64,000 nucleotides of DNA, from NCBI GenBank assembly GCA_013433145.1, contig CM024171.1, positions 186,001-250,000 of the forward strand, read 5' to 3'. The translations under genes were made by a program, and so were the position numbers. The notes below the pieces were generated by a model. It did not search any database. It was not told the DNA's origin and saw only the letters and a program-made list of their open reading frames with translations. Shown here piece after piece: positions 47,406-59,600 of this stretch (position 1 is the stretch's first letter; each line of letters starts with the position of its first letter). Origin of the DNA: Ascaris suum. Taxonomy: Eukaryota > Nematoda > Chromadorea > Rhabditida > Ascarididae.

Positions 47406-50400
47406 TACACCTACAGACGTCCGAACATAAGCCACCGTAGTGCAATTTGCAAAAGTGGGTTTTAAAAAATGAAAATGATGTTGTTATGTAGGCGTTCTTT
47501 TAAGTGCAACAAATCGGAAGTGAACCTGACAACCCTACGATAGCGTATGAAATCTACTTCATTAAATTCAGAAACCTCAACGGAAAGAGACATCACATGA
47601 CTGAAAAGTAACCGGTGTTGCAATCTTTTGAACGGAAATTTGAATTCGCTAGCAAATTCGATGAATGCATAAAAGTGTGGATATGTTGCAAAATTTATTC
47701 TATTGATGTTGTTCGGCGCTCGTATAAATATCTGCAATGCATGAAAAATAAAATAAAACATCGAAGAACTCCACAACTTTATTTGCCGAATCGAATCGTT
47801 AAGTGATCTCCATATCCGCTTTAAAAAAATCCATAATTCGTGAAATTTCTCAGCTAAGTTTGACGGTTACTTGGCTTTTTTTTCTCAGCTTCTGAGGCTT
47901 TCACCATCATTGACAAGCCCTAGTAAATTACTTTTTGCTTCATATTTCATATTTTGACGCTTTAATTCGTTGAGCATTTATGCAGCAAAACTTTTTGCTT
48001 GCTAAGCTTGGCAATTCTGCTGAAATCACAAGATGATACATATTACTGTTAGTATGCAACAATATGCTAGGGCTAATGAATTCAAATAGGTTACGGAATG
48101 CATCAAAGAAATTATCAAGGTATTCATTCTTAAGTTCCAGTTACTTGACCAATCAACCTCAGAAATTTGAAAGAAGTAGTGAAATGTGAGAAATGATGTC
48201 TTAGCGTTTTGAATAACGCGATTACTCGGATAAATTTTTCTTTAAAGATCTTTGTTTTTTGTGATCTGACCGGTATAAAATACATTGGAAATTCATAACC
48301 TTTAGGGGTTCTTGCACTTGTTCTTACTCCAAAGACGAGATACTTGTGTAGAAGATCGGGTGGCATTAAGCTGTAAGTTTTTTTCGTCCACTGCAACATA
48401 ATTCCCTCTCAGGAGACGTTTAATGACTCGTATACATGAATGCCGCGTACACCACATTCTTAAGGCGCCATTGATAGCATCTCATTCATTTATTTTTATC
48501 GTTGTAGTATACGCCGCATAAAATCCACTAACATAAATCATGGTTAAGCTGTCAGTAATGTGCTAAAACACGTTGTTTACAGCCGTTTTTACAGCCTTCA
48601 TTGTGAACTGTAAACACGGCATTCCACTTCATTTGTTCGCTAATCATTCAAGAGCATTCGATAACTCACTAAGATCAAAGGTGACTGCGTTGAGATATAT
48701 ATTAGTGTTGAAACGGTGCAATGATCTCGACAAGTTGTGCGATAAAGCCAATCGTTGTGGAGATACTTATCGAGGTTGACGTTTGCTATGCTTAACTTTT
48801 AGTTTCGTGTCCTATCGCTGCTTTATTCATCGATAGCGTTTATTCAATGTTTCCTCTTATTTTCGAAATGTCCTCTCCAAATGTATTAGAACTTCTCCTA
48901 CTTTTTATTGCAATTTTATTGCATCTGGTTACTGAGGTATAGTATTAAACGAATCATTGATATCACTTTGACATCATTAAAATGTTATCAGTAAGCTCAA
49001 CGTTGTTGATATCATTTCAGCTTATCGAAATACGACGGAAATGAGTGAAATAGAAAGAGTTGATTTCAATTTACAGATGTTTACGAAAGAGTTGGCACAT
49101 TATGCGTTTTTTAAAATTCACTCAGAAACTAATTAGAACAGCAAACTAATAAAAAAAAATCAACTCCATCAAATAGTGCATTCATATTTCAAAGAAGAGA
49201 AAAAAATACTGATGAATCTTTGCAACAAAATTTGCTTTTTTTCCAACTAGGCCGATTATGAAGTGCTATCGACATCGATGCAAAATACAACCCATCTGAT
49301 CACAAAATGCATGGAAATTTCTGAGCTTCTTGAATCAATCGAAAAAGGGGCATAGGAGATTTATGTGGCATATTAGAACTATTTCCTAATTTCCATGAAA
49401 TAGTATGCACTTCCACGGGCATATTCTATTTTATGTATGATAGCTGCAATCCTACAATAAAATTTGCCTGTGAATTCAATCGGAAAGCAAAAGTGCAGTT
49501 TTCAGTGGTATGACTTGCCCTCCCTCCCTCTCTCTATAAGTATTATTGAAAATGCTGAAATAATTCCCCGGCCTTAACCAAACAAGCAATCGACCTGCAT
49601 TTATGCATAGATATGTATGACTTTGCCATTATACATTTTATAAATGCACATTTACGAAAGGCACTTAAAATTTTTGGTTAAGTTTGGTCGATTCTAAAGG
49701 TTTAAAAAACCTCTTCAAGAAGAAATATGTCTGAAATTTCTTAATGCGTTGTTCGATAGGAAATATTTCGACAACATTTTCACATAAGTATTTTATTCTG
49801 TATTTGAATGCATTGCCACAAAATATTTGCATATATAAATTTAATGGGATTATAATATTGCAATCTTCACTCTCATAAAGCGATGCTGCATTCAGTTTTG
49901 ACCGCAAATCATTGATTATCAGTTCAAAAATCGCTAGATGATCTCATCCTTTATCACAGTCATTTCGTATGCAATTATTTTATGAGATTGTTTTCTAACA
50001 TTTTGTATGAATTAGAATATATTAAATCATTAAAATTTTCTCATTTACTATTTAATAGTAATGTTAATCAATAGCGGAAAGTAATGAAACATAGTGAAAA
50101 AAATTCTTTTTTGTTAATTTATTTTGTCGTTTATGCAAAGAAAAAGTGACCACGTTGATCAGATGACCCCAAAGCGTTGGTAGTTTGCAATTGTTTTAAT
50201 TTTGTCTCGGATTCATTATAGGTATGATTTACCTTCGACTCAGCTTGCTGTAATTGTACTTTTTGTCATTATTGCCTGCCAGGTTCCAAGTTAATTTCTC
50301 AGTCGAAATCTTAATGAAAATATTTTCGAGGGGGATGTACATTAATGGCGGTAATAATTAAACCAATGAGCAAGTAATTTCGGCTTGTGAATTTCCGTTT

Positions 50401-53400
50401 TTTTGCCTCATTTAGGTAATTGATTACAACATTACTTAGCACACAGATATACTTTGAAAGTTATTGCAACGATATTTTATGCACATTGGAAGTGACTAGC
50501 TCATTTTCCAGCTCTGATAAGTGGGAAAACATGCCACAAGTGTTGATAACATAGACGATTTGAGGATTTGGCAGATCAGATCAAACTGTTTTTAAATTGT
50601 AAATAAGTAAAAAAAAGTGCGCAGTAATGCGTTTTTATTCTAGTTGGTCTCATCGATCTTTCTGATCTTCCATAAAAGACGAACGCTTCGTTGAATCAAC
50701 TGGCGTAAAACAGAAAATCTTATGGGTTGACAATGCTCAAAATTTGGTTGTTGGATTTAAATGCGCAGACCTCTTGTCAGTTAACGAAAGAACTTTAAAG
50801 TTAGTACATGAAATTCATTTACCGGATTCCAAAGTGGAATCCGGAATCAGACGCATAGACGGCTATACATAGACGCGATCTATCATAATAAGAGTATCAT
50901 GATTTATTAGTTTCCTTTACTAGTATTTAACTGGTCGAGTTAGTTAATTCAGTGAATGTAAAATTCTTTGCAAACTCATTTGTGCACCCAAATCAGATGC
51001 ACCACTTGGCTACCCATGTTATAAGTCCAGTTGGTTGGTCATAAAGGTCTATTCGAGTGTCAAGCTCAAACCTTTCCAAAAATTCCCTCGTTCTTGGCCA
51101 ATGACTGCCATTTTGCAGCAAATACACAACTCTATTTGTCAAGCTTATAGTGTCGCCATTACGTTCATGCGGCATAGGGTTTTATGTGTACTAAATATTT
51201 CTGCGAGTTTTTTTTGTAAGTATTTTCGCATTCAGAAAGATCGACCGTGTATCACTACGAATTCGAAACTTTAACGAAGGTTGAATTCTTGATATTAATT
51301 CGACACTTAATATTAATAAGTTGAATCACAGTTGCGTGTTATTTAATACTCTGCAAGTTCATCTAGGTGAGTTTTTCATTCAGGCATTCGGCCCTCAGCT
51401 ATCACAGACTCGTCTATTTGTGGCTTCGTTTCACACATGTCTCTTATTGACGCATCTATTAATCCTGTCTGTTCGACAAATCAGGATCACTTAAAAGAAA
51501 CGTTCACTTGCGTCCAGTGATTAAATTTTTGTGCTCTTCATTTTGTTTCGTATTTAATCAAATATTATTCAGTATTTAATCAGTCAGTATGCTCTTCGCA
51601 TTTCTTATTTAAACCTCATTTTATCTCTCATATTGTTATCTGTAAGCTACAGATTCATATAGTCCCTACTCTCTTTAATTTTTCATTAAGCTACTTCAAC
51701 GATGATGCGATTGATCATTGCTGGAACGAACGCTAAAATCTTTTAACGCATGTATACTGATATCGATGAAACAATCTTATTATTTATCACTATTATTGCA
51801 GAGAATAACTATTAAGCTTATGCCACTACTTACATGGTCAGCTTTTGCTTGAATTACGCGGATATACTTATACGTTTTGTTTCTTACCGGAAATAATGTT
51901 TGGCGCAAGTGTGAACGTTTATGTGAGAGCTTGTTCAGCGTTATTACGGTGAGGTGCACTTGAGCTTTGCTTTAAATTATGCAAAGCAATTTTTCAATAG
52001 CGTATGCAAAATAATTAGATGAGTGTTGTAGTTATTGATGGATAAGAAATTTGACTTGATGATAAGTCTTTATGGTACCGAGCGCTCTTGATTGGTAGAG
52101 GGATTGCATGATTTCGGCGTCAAGTGATCAGCATACGAATAGGTCTTAGATGAGGATCAGGAGTTCTGTGCCTAAGCCCGTTTCTCGTTGCTAGATCCAG
52201 TGACGTTACTTAGCTTCCTCCACTCCCATCTCTGTTTTCTCTCCACCCGCCTAATCCCTCTTCTTCCTAGCGAAAATATTTTTGCATTCCATGAAGCATT
52301 TGCGCATCTTGCTTATAAAAGAAAGATGTCCCCGAAGCATCCTTTATGACTAGTTGCACAAACTCGTTCTCGTTGTCCGCTCACTTATTCCAATACAGGA
52401 TGCTTTTCATTTAAGGTAATTGTATTGTTGTTATGCGAGGCGTGACATAACATAGTAGTTGATTGTTATGAGATTCACTGTGCATTACAAACCTTAAGAA
52501 TGAACTAAAACTATGTGGACAAAATGCTTAAATTATTCATAGCAATTGCTTTGTGAATGATTGTGGAATTTCCAAGCGTATTGTTTAGTAAAATTTGGCG
52601 CTATATTATTCATAAATATTGCATCGAAGACGTTGCTCTCTGCCGAAAGCAATAATATTTTTATCATTAAAGCAATAAACTCCCCATTAAATTATCTTTT
52701 TTTATCAGTAATATGTTATAGAAAAATTTTCCATTTTTAATTATAGAGTAGAATTTTCAATAAGTATTGAAAACGAAGAAATCCTTATTTATGAGCGACA
52801 GAAATCGTTCTAAAATTTAGAAAATATAAAATTAATATTCTCACTTAATACGCTTATAAATGGAATAGCTATAAAAACTAAACTATGTAGACGAATTGAA
52901 ACGATGCTTTATTTTCTCATGAGTTGTTTATACATTTCTTGTTTGTCTTCATATCGGGCAATAAACATCTCTATCATTAGAATATGGCTTGATAGTTAAA
53001 AGCAATATGTGTTTTTAAAGCAATAGACGTAAGTAATAAATAGGCAATGAAGCAATTATAAGCAATATATGTGAAACACCACCAAATCCATAATTTATCC
53101 GTTTATGCAAGGTTGCGATCGTTTCTGCATATTCTCAAAAAATAAAGCCACTTCTCATTAAGACCTTAATCGTTTAATTGTCTTTAAAGTCAGCTTGTTG
53201 TGTATTTCAAACTTATGGTTGATTGACTCAAAAAATACAGTATGAAGTTGTCTCAATACGAGACATATCTGTTTATACGTCAAGCTTTATCCTATTGTAT
53301 GGCCTTCAGTAATTTCATACACTGCACACATAATTTTTTAACGTTGATATATTTGCACATGCTGTTGTATATCGGTACAAGTTCGTTTTTTGTTCGCGAT

Positions 53401-55342
53401 GCATAATGCAAAACACTGATAGATACTCTCAAGTGTACGGAATAATGCGGCAATTTTTCGTTGTTGTCGAATACATCACAACTCTTAGCTAAATCGCTTC
53501 CTTTTTTTGCTTCGACATACCTAAAGAGAAGTACCTTCTTTGATAGGGAGATGCAAGTTCCAAATTCTTCCTGTTAAAGATGTTCGCTCATATAGTAACC
53601 TTGAAATGGTACCTCCACAGTTTCCTTCGCACTTCTTCGGTTGCGACCGCAACTCTCTGCAATACTGTCGCCTTTGTCCTCCATAATCACGTAAGGTGCC
53701 AGAGAGGTTGAAGCCATTTCATGTGACACTACGGATCCTCATATGAAGAATGAGTATGTGAATAGTATGTGAATTTCACATGCCAAATAATATATATGTG
53801 TTTATAAGTGTGTAGTATAGGCTAATTTCGGAGACAAAGTATATGTGAATTTCACGTGACAAGCATGATTTATGAGTGTATACTTTTATTTGCTATACGT
53901 TTTGATCCCTTCTACAAAGAATTCATTCTATTCACTATTTAATTTATAGTCTATGCAACGAGGTAATTCATCGCTACCATCGTTCTCTATAATTAAGACT
54001 ACTATCATTAAGACTCTAAATTTGTAATTTCCTCGAACTAATCACAATTAATAATAGCAAACACGCATATGTCATTGATAGTCACGTTTGTTTGCTTTAT
54101 CTTGATGAAATTAAAGAAAACGACTCTTATACCCTCCTTCTACTAAGATAAAATAACTCGTATGTCTTTCTGCTAGCAGTTGCTCGAGAAGTCTACAGCC
54201 ACAACTAACTGAAACACCAATAGCGCGGCTACAAGCAAATATGCATATGAACTTTTATAGGCCATGTGTCTTTTCCACTTCCATATATTGTCCAGAGAGG
54301 TGTATATATTTTCACTTAGTGGTCAAAAAAGTAGAATTTGATATTTTTGCAAGGGAAATGCTATGCTTTGCTTGTTCACTTACTCTGACAAGTGCCTCCC
54401 TCCGAACTGATAATGTGCTTTTACCGATTTCTAATGACGGTATTCGAGAGTTTGGTGTAAAAATTTGTCAAACTCTTCAATACACCTATGAAGTATTGTT
54501 CATTATCGGAGCATCCCTAAGTACTGTTTTCAAGTTTGGTAACCTTTCACCGTTCTGATTTTCGGATGGTGGTCGGAAAAGTTCAAGAACCATCGTTTCG
54601 GAAATCGCTTGTCGTGAGGTTTTTCAGTGATATCACCATCCTGTTTGCCAAAAATTGTTAGAAATGAATATCACCGTGTTCAGATTGAACAGGGCTTAAC
54701 CAAAACCAACAGACCAATAGAAACAGTTTTCATAGTGGCTGAGCGATGAAAGCGTCAAGTAGACGATTTGTTGTTGAGCAAAATTTGCATACTGAAGTGG
54801 GTTCAACGCAATCTAGGCACAGTTTTCTGAGTACGCAGTCGACCACATTATCAAATCGCCAAGGTCGAACAGTTGTTTATTTTCATGAATCGCCTTGCAT
54901 CGATTAATTTTCATTCCATTTCAGCTTTCCTTACTTTGAATATAAATTATATGGATGTAATATGAATATAAGTATACATATAAGTAAATAAATAAGTAAT
55001 AGGTATGTGTAACATAAAAATAAGTGTAAATATAAGTAAATAAATAAATAATCAATAAATATGTATCTATAAACTTTTTTCTTTTATTTCCTACTGCTGT
55101 ATTGTTATTTTAATGCTTATAACGAAAGGCTCTGCAGGAAGTTAGCGTTTGCATCGGCTTGCATTTTGCATCCTCTTATCAGTTTCCCTCGTTTACGAAG
55201 CATTTTCGTTAAGCTATGGACGAGGGTGTTCAGATTCCTCTCTCATCGTTCGGCTCTCCCCTGCCCCTCTCCCGCCCGTATCTGGTACGTCCTCCCAGCA
55301 CACCCTATCTCCTCCAGATCCTCTAATCTCCTTTCTTCGCAG

Positions 55343-55518
55343 AATGCACAAGAAATGCGAGATCGAAACGAAAATCGTTGGCGAATGCAAGTCTTGGCAT
55401 TGTGAATGCTAAATGCAGTGAGGATTCGCTCCGACCAAAAGCCTCTTCACTGACAAGTGCACTTCAAAGAAATTATCAAGCTTCGCAGCTCTCATGCAGT
55501 CAAAGGCACAGTAACTGA
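55343..55518 (+). CDS. Possible terminal exon, unassigned
   Basis: A long pyrimidine-rich acceptor (TCCTTTCTTCGCAG) ends at 55342. After two leading bases the frame stays open for 57 codons to TGA, giving a Ser-, Arg- and Lys-rich, Leu-poor tail with balanced codon use. A splice donor GTACGT at about 55282 could pair with it over a very short intron, but the upstream frame lacks an ATG. Two other frames of the same block end earlier. No family is recognised; strand and frame follow the acceptor only. Confidence 0.25.
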
Positions 55519-56515
55519 GGTGCAATTTAGCCGGCTGCTTCAATACTTTTTGGAAAATTTTTGTGCATAGCTGAGATATGTCAATAAGGATTTTACTTCA
55601 TATTTTTTAGCCTTGCTGTTGAAACTGTAGTTATTTTTTTCGATATTGTAGAAGAGTAAGAAATCTCGAAGATCATAAGTGTACTTTAGTCTGCAAGTTT
55701 CTTTTATAATTTTGACGTCATGAGAGGTTTCTCCGTTCTTCTTTCTATTTCATGAAATAATTCCTATTTTCGAATTTTTAAAAGAATTTCTGGTACACTC
55801 AATGCACGAAATTATGCACGAAAAGAGCGCGTAAATTTGAGCAGAGGAACAAAGGCGTTTTGACGGCATAGTAGATAGGCGATTAAGGCCTCCAGTCATT
55901 CGTAAAAAAAGTCCTGAAGGCATACTAGGGCAGCAGATTTATTTTCTGCTAGATGAGCAGTTAGTTGCTTAGTGTCCACTTCTACTTAGTGGTCGCTTTG
56001 TGCATTTATGTGCGAGATCTATGTTTTTAAATCTACTATCCTCTTTTGAGTGGCAGTATTATTGGTAGTACAACAATGTTACAATATTATTTCGAAGTAA
56101 CAATGTCATATATTGATCGTTCTCAAGTTTTGATTACTTTATTAGTCACTTCATCTTTTGGTTATCGAGAACTTGAATATGAAATTCGTTTTGTTGACTT
56201 TCTTTCCTATAGGCGATTATAAGAGCCAATGAATTGTTCATTTTATAAGCAAACTGTTTCCTAGATATACTCAGCTTCGAGTCGACACTGTTGCACTTTA
56301 ACATTCCGATCCCGACTATAGTACTAATTTGAGCACTTCATGCTTTTTTCTTTAATAGAAGCCATTTGAAAACTGTTGTTTGTGGCTTTGAGGGCAAGGA
56401 GGTAATTTAGCAGCTGTCCAGAATCACATTCTTTCATCTTTGATGGTCGAGTATCCTCTCTATCTCCCTCCTCTTCGTCATCTTCCTGACTTTTCTGAAA
56501 TTATAACGTTTTCGG

Positions 56516-57080
56516 AGATTGTGTTCTTTTCTTTTGCTATCTTCTGTCTTCCATTCTCGGGATAAATCTGCTCCTAATACAACCGTAACATTTTCATACA
56601 AGATGCTCACAAACCACTGAAACTTTTTATTGCATTAATGATGGCTTCCAGAGTATTAATTGGCGCACAAATTGTTTGACTTCTAGGAACCTTAAATGTA
56701 GTACACAATCAGGTGGATGGGCTTGTGATTATCGGTTCTTTCTATAGCAATTGTGCGCAAGCACTCTTCGATTTAGCGAAGCAATAAAATGCTTACACGC
56801 ATTTCTGCCCTTACTTGTCCTGTTTTAGAAGAAGGGGCAAATGCACCTCAGCGGTGCGTTAGTTGCATTCTTCGGCGAATGTTGCGAATAAAACGCTTGT
56901 AACGATTGCTTTATGTTCATCGTCGGTAAAGACGAATCAATTGAGCATATTTAGGATAAAAATTATAACGTCTTCTGACATTGCTCCTTTCATTTACTCT
57001 CTTCCTTGCTCCGTTTTCGGGAGAAAATTTGCTCCCAATATAATCACGACTTCTTCACAAAAGATGAGCGCATTCGGCCG
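56516..57080. repeat. Diverged direct duplication of about 110 bp
   Basis: The block at about 56508-56612 and the block at about 56968-57080 share ATTATAACGT, a TTCTCGGGA/TTTTCGGGAG core, TGCTCC.AATA and a final AAGATG in the same order and spacing. Similarity is roughly two thirds by eye. On the minus strand both encode a ...VV(V/I)(L)GA-type peptide for a short distance, so duplicated decayed exons are possible. Confidence 0.5.
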
Positions 57081-57303
57081 TGCGTTTATCTAAGTACTAT
57101 TAGTAAACACAGTAGCAATGACAACAGTGGATTTTTTTATAAATTAGGAATAAAGTAAAGGAGAGGACAAGCGAGCAAAACTAGGAATATCAAGTTTCTG
57201 TTTAACAAGGATTTTTTCGACAATACAATGGCTCACTTTGTTGTTTTCATATAAAAGTATTCGGCGCACTTTCATAGAATTGAAAATACACATGTATAAT
57301 TCC

Positions 57304-57390
57304 AAGAGTAATCGCCCCCTTCTATATCCATAGCTTTGCTATATCCATAGCAATATTAAAGAATAATCGCCCCCTTCTATAGATAAACCT
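57304..57390. repeat. Local direct repeat of a 25-bp unit
   Basis: The unit AATCGCCCCCTTCTATA occurs twice 57 bp apart, preceded by AAGAGT and AAGAAT, with TATATCCATAG also doubled between them. This is a recent small duplication in non-coding sequence. Confidence 0.8.
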
Positions 57391-57881
57391 CATCATTGTT
57401 CTTAGGCGTTCAAATATCCTAAAGAATTCATAAAACAATTCTATCGTTATTAATTTTTGTTGTTTCCGTTCACTTTTTATAATAAAATGCTGAATAATAT
57501 AACTGTTGATGTTATTTGATGGAATTTATGATCATTGCTTTTAGCATATAAGGTGTTTTTTTAAAAGTCTGAGCATATTTGATCTTGAATTTTTATTTTC
57601 TTCAGTTAGTTTTTTGATTTTTATTTGTTTTTTTTTAAGTGTCAAAGAGATATTAACACGTTTTCTATTTGCAATTTCACGATGATCTACAATCTCAGCG
57701 TATAAGCAATATGCCGAGAAGCATACACTACGACTAGTATGTTATAGCTGGAAATTTCATATGCACTATCACCTAATATTTTGCATTGGCAATTTTGAGA
57801 TGAGTTAAATTTTCACTTTTGCGAGAAATGTTGGACTTTGTTGAAACTTGATGCAAATACAATGCGCAATAAAATAATCAC

Positions 57882-58133
57882 TTAAAGCTTAGCGGTGAAT
57901 ATATTGGCACCTGTTAGGTGAGCATGCGACTGAGTGCAGTCGTACCGACGAATGCTTCTAATTGCTTTTGTTAATTCTACTGAAGGCCAGTTGAGAGATA
58001 TGGGCAGATATGGCGGTGACATTTCATTCATTCGTCGAACGACAAAATTATGGATTTGGAGAATACTGGTGGAAACTTTTGTATTACCACTCTGATATTT
58101 TTTAACAATTCCCCTCCGAATTTTGCAGTTCAA
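57882..58133 (-). CDS. Coding-like block, unassigned (possible last exon)
   Basis: A minus-strand frame stays open for 83 codons. Its second half (from about 58050 down) has even codon use and a non-repetitive, Trp-, Arg- and His-containing sequence (NWPSVELTKAIRSIRRYD). An acceptor-like AAATATCAG lies at about 58090-58098. There is no convincing ATG at the head, which suggests an internal or last exon. No known family is recognised. Confidence 0.25.
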   Translation of the reverse strand: MNCKIRRGIVKKYQSGNTKVSTSILQIHNFVVRRMNEMSPPYLPISLNWPSVELTKAIRSIRRYDCTQSHAHLTGANIFTAKL

Positions 58134-58649
58134 ATCGTTTTACGATCGCATTGAAACTCGCACTAAATTCTCGGAATTCCGACGTTTTTCCGGACTTTCA
58201 ATTTATGGGAATTCTTTTTTTATGGCGTCCAATTTTTCGTTGCATTTTGTTTTCATTTGCCGATTTTATTGATTGAGTCGTCATGACCGGAGGATGTTCG
58301 CTCTTCCTTGAGGAACTATCGTTCATTAAATATGGTGAAATTTATTCAGGTATTCAATGAAAGCCCGAAATTGCTTCGGCATTCGAAGAAAATCAAATTA
58401 AAGAACTTGTCGTAATTGAGGAAATTGAAGACACTGAAAAAAATAAATGAGGATGCTATGATATGCAAATTTTGTACCTTGCTCTAGTGACCAAATCGGT
58501 TTAAAAATTACCGATTAAATAGTAAAACATGCAAAATAATTTTTAAAATATTTTTTTACTTATCCGATTGTTCATGCGAATCAATTTGCAAAAGATTCAG
58601 TTTATGCACTTCTGCAAGCTGGTACTGCAGTGACGTCATCCCAGTATCT

Positions 58650-59010
<361 letters not shown>

Positions 59011-59564
59011 TATGTCTGTCCTTCCGATTGTTTGGTTGTTTCAGTCAGAGAAGCACTAAAACTAAAATTTGTGCAGTTGCTTTGCACAATGCACACTAGT
59101 GGCTTAACCTAATTCATCATATTTCATGTTAATCCAACCAATTAGGAAGAAGCTGTAGGCATTTAAAAGCGGAGAAAAATTTACATTTTGCACGGCTCAA
59201 AGGGGCAAAAAAATCTGTTCTAGATGGTTTTCGTGTGCAGTAAGATTAATTAGAGAATAAAGGTATTATTTCGTAGATTTATTATTCGTTCATAGGTTAC
59301 TGAACTGCTGCTCAGATGAGAATGACACTAGTTTTCAAATCGTCTGAATTCTTCTGGGCACCCTACTGGATTTGTTGTGTGATCCGGTTAGTTTAAAGTA
59401 AAAGTTTGATGGATACAAATACAGATGAAGTTTTAGCTACATTTGATGTCAACAACCTTTTCGAAATGTATAGTACATAGTGAAATATGGGAGGGGAAGT
59501 TATCCTATTGAACGCATTATATTCGTCCCGTCCGCAACATCATTCGTTGTTGACGTGAGAGTAG

Positions 59565-59600
59565 GTGGCAGACAGACAGGCAGGCAGACAGACAGACAAA
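59565..59600. repeat. (CAGA/CAGG)n tetranucleotide tract
   Basis: A second tract of the type seen at 47370; a shorter third occurs at about 59873-59892. Confidence 0.88.

Noticed and set aside
50993..51175. Possible mariner transposase fragment on the minus strand (YLLQNGSHWPRTREFLERF...)
   Set aside because: The TREFLERFELDT part recalls the region before the last catalytic Asp in mariner transposases, but the following PPYSPDL-type motif cannot be found in any frame and no terminal repeats were seen.
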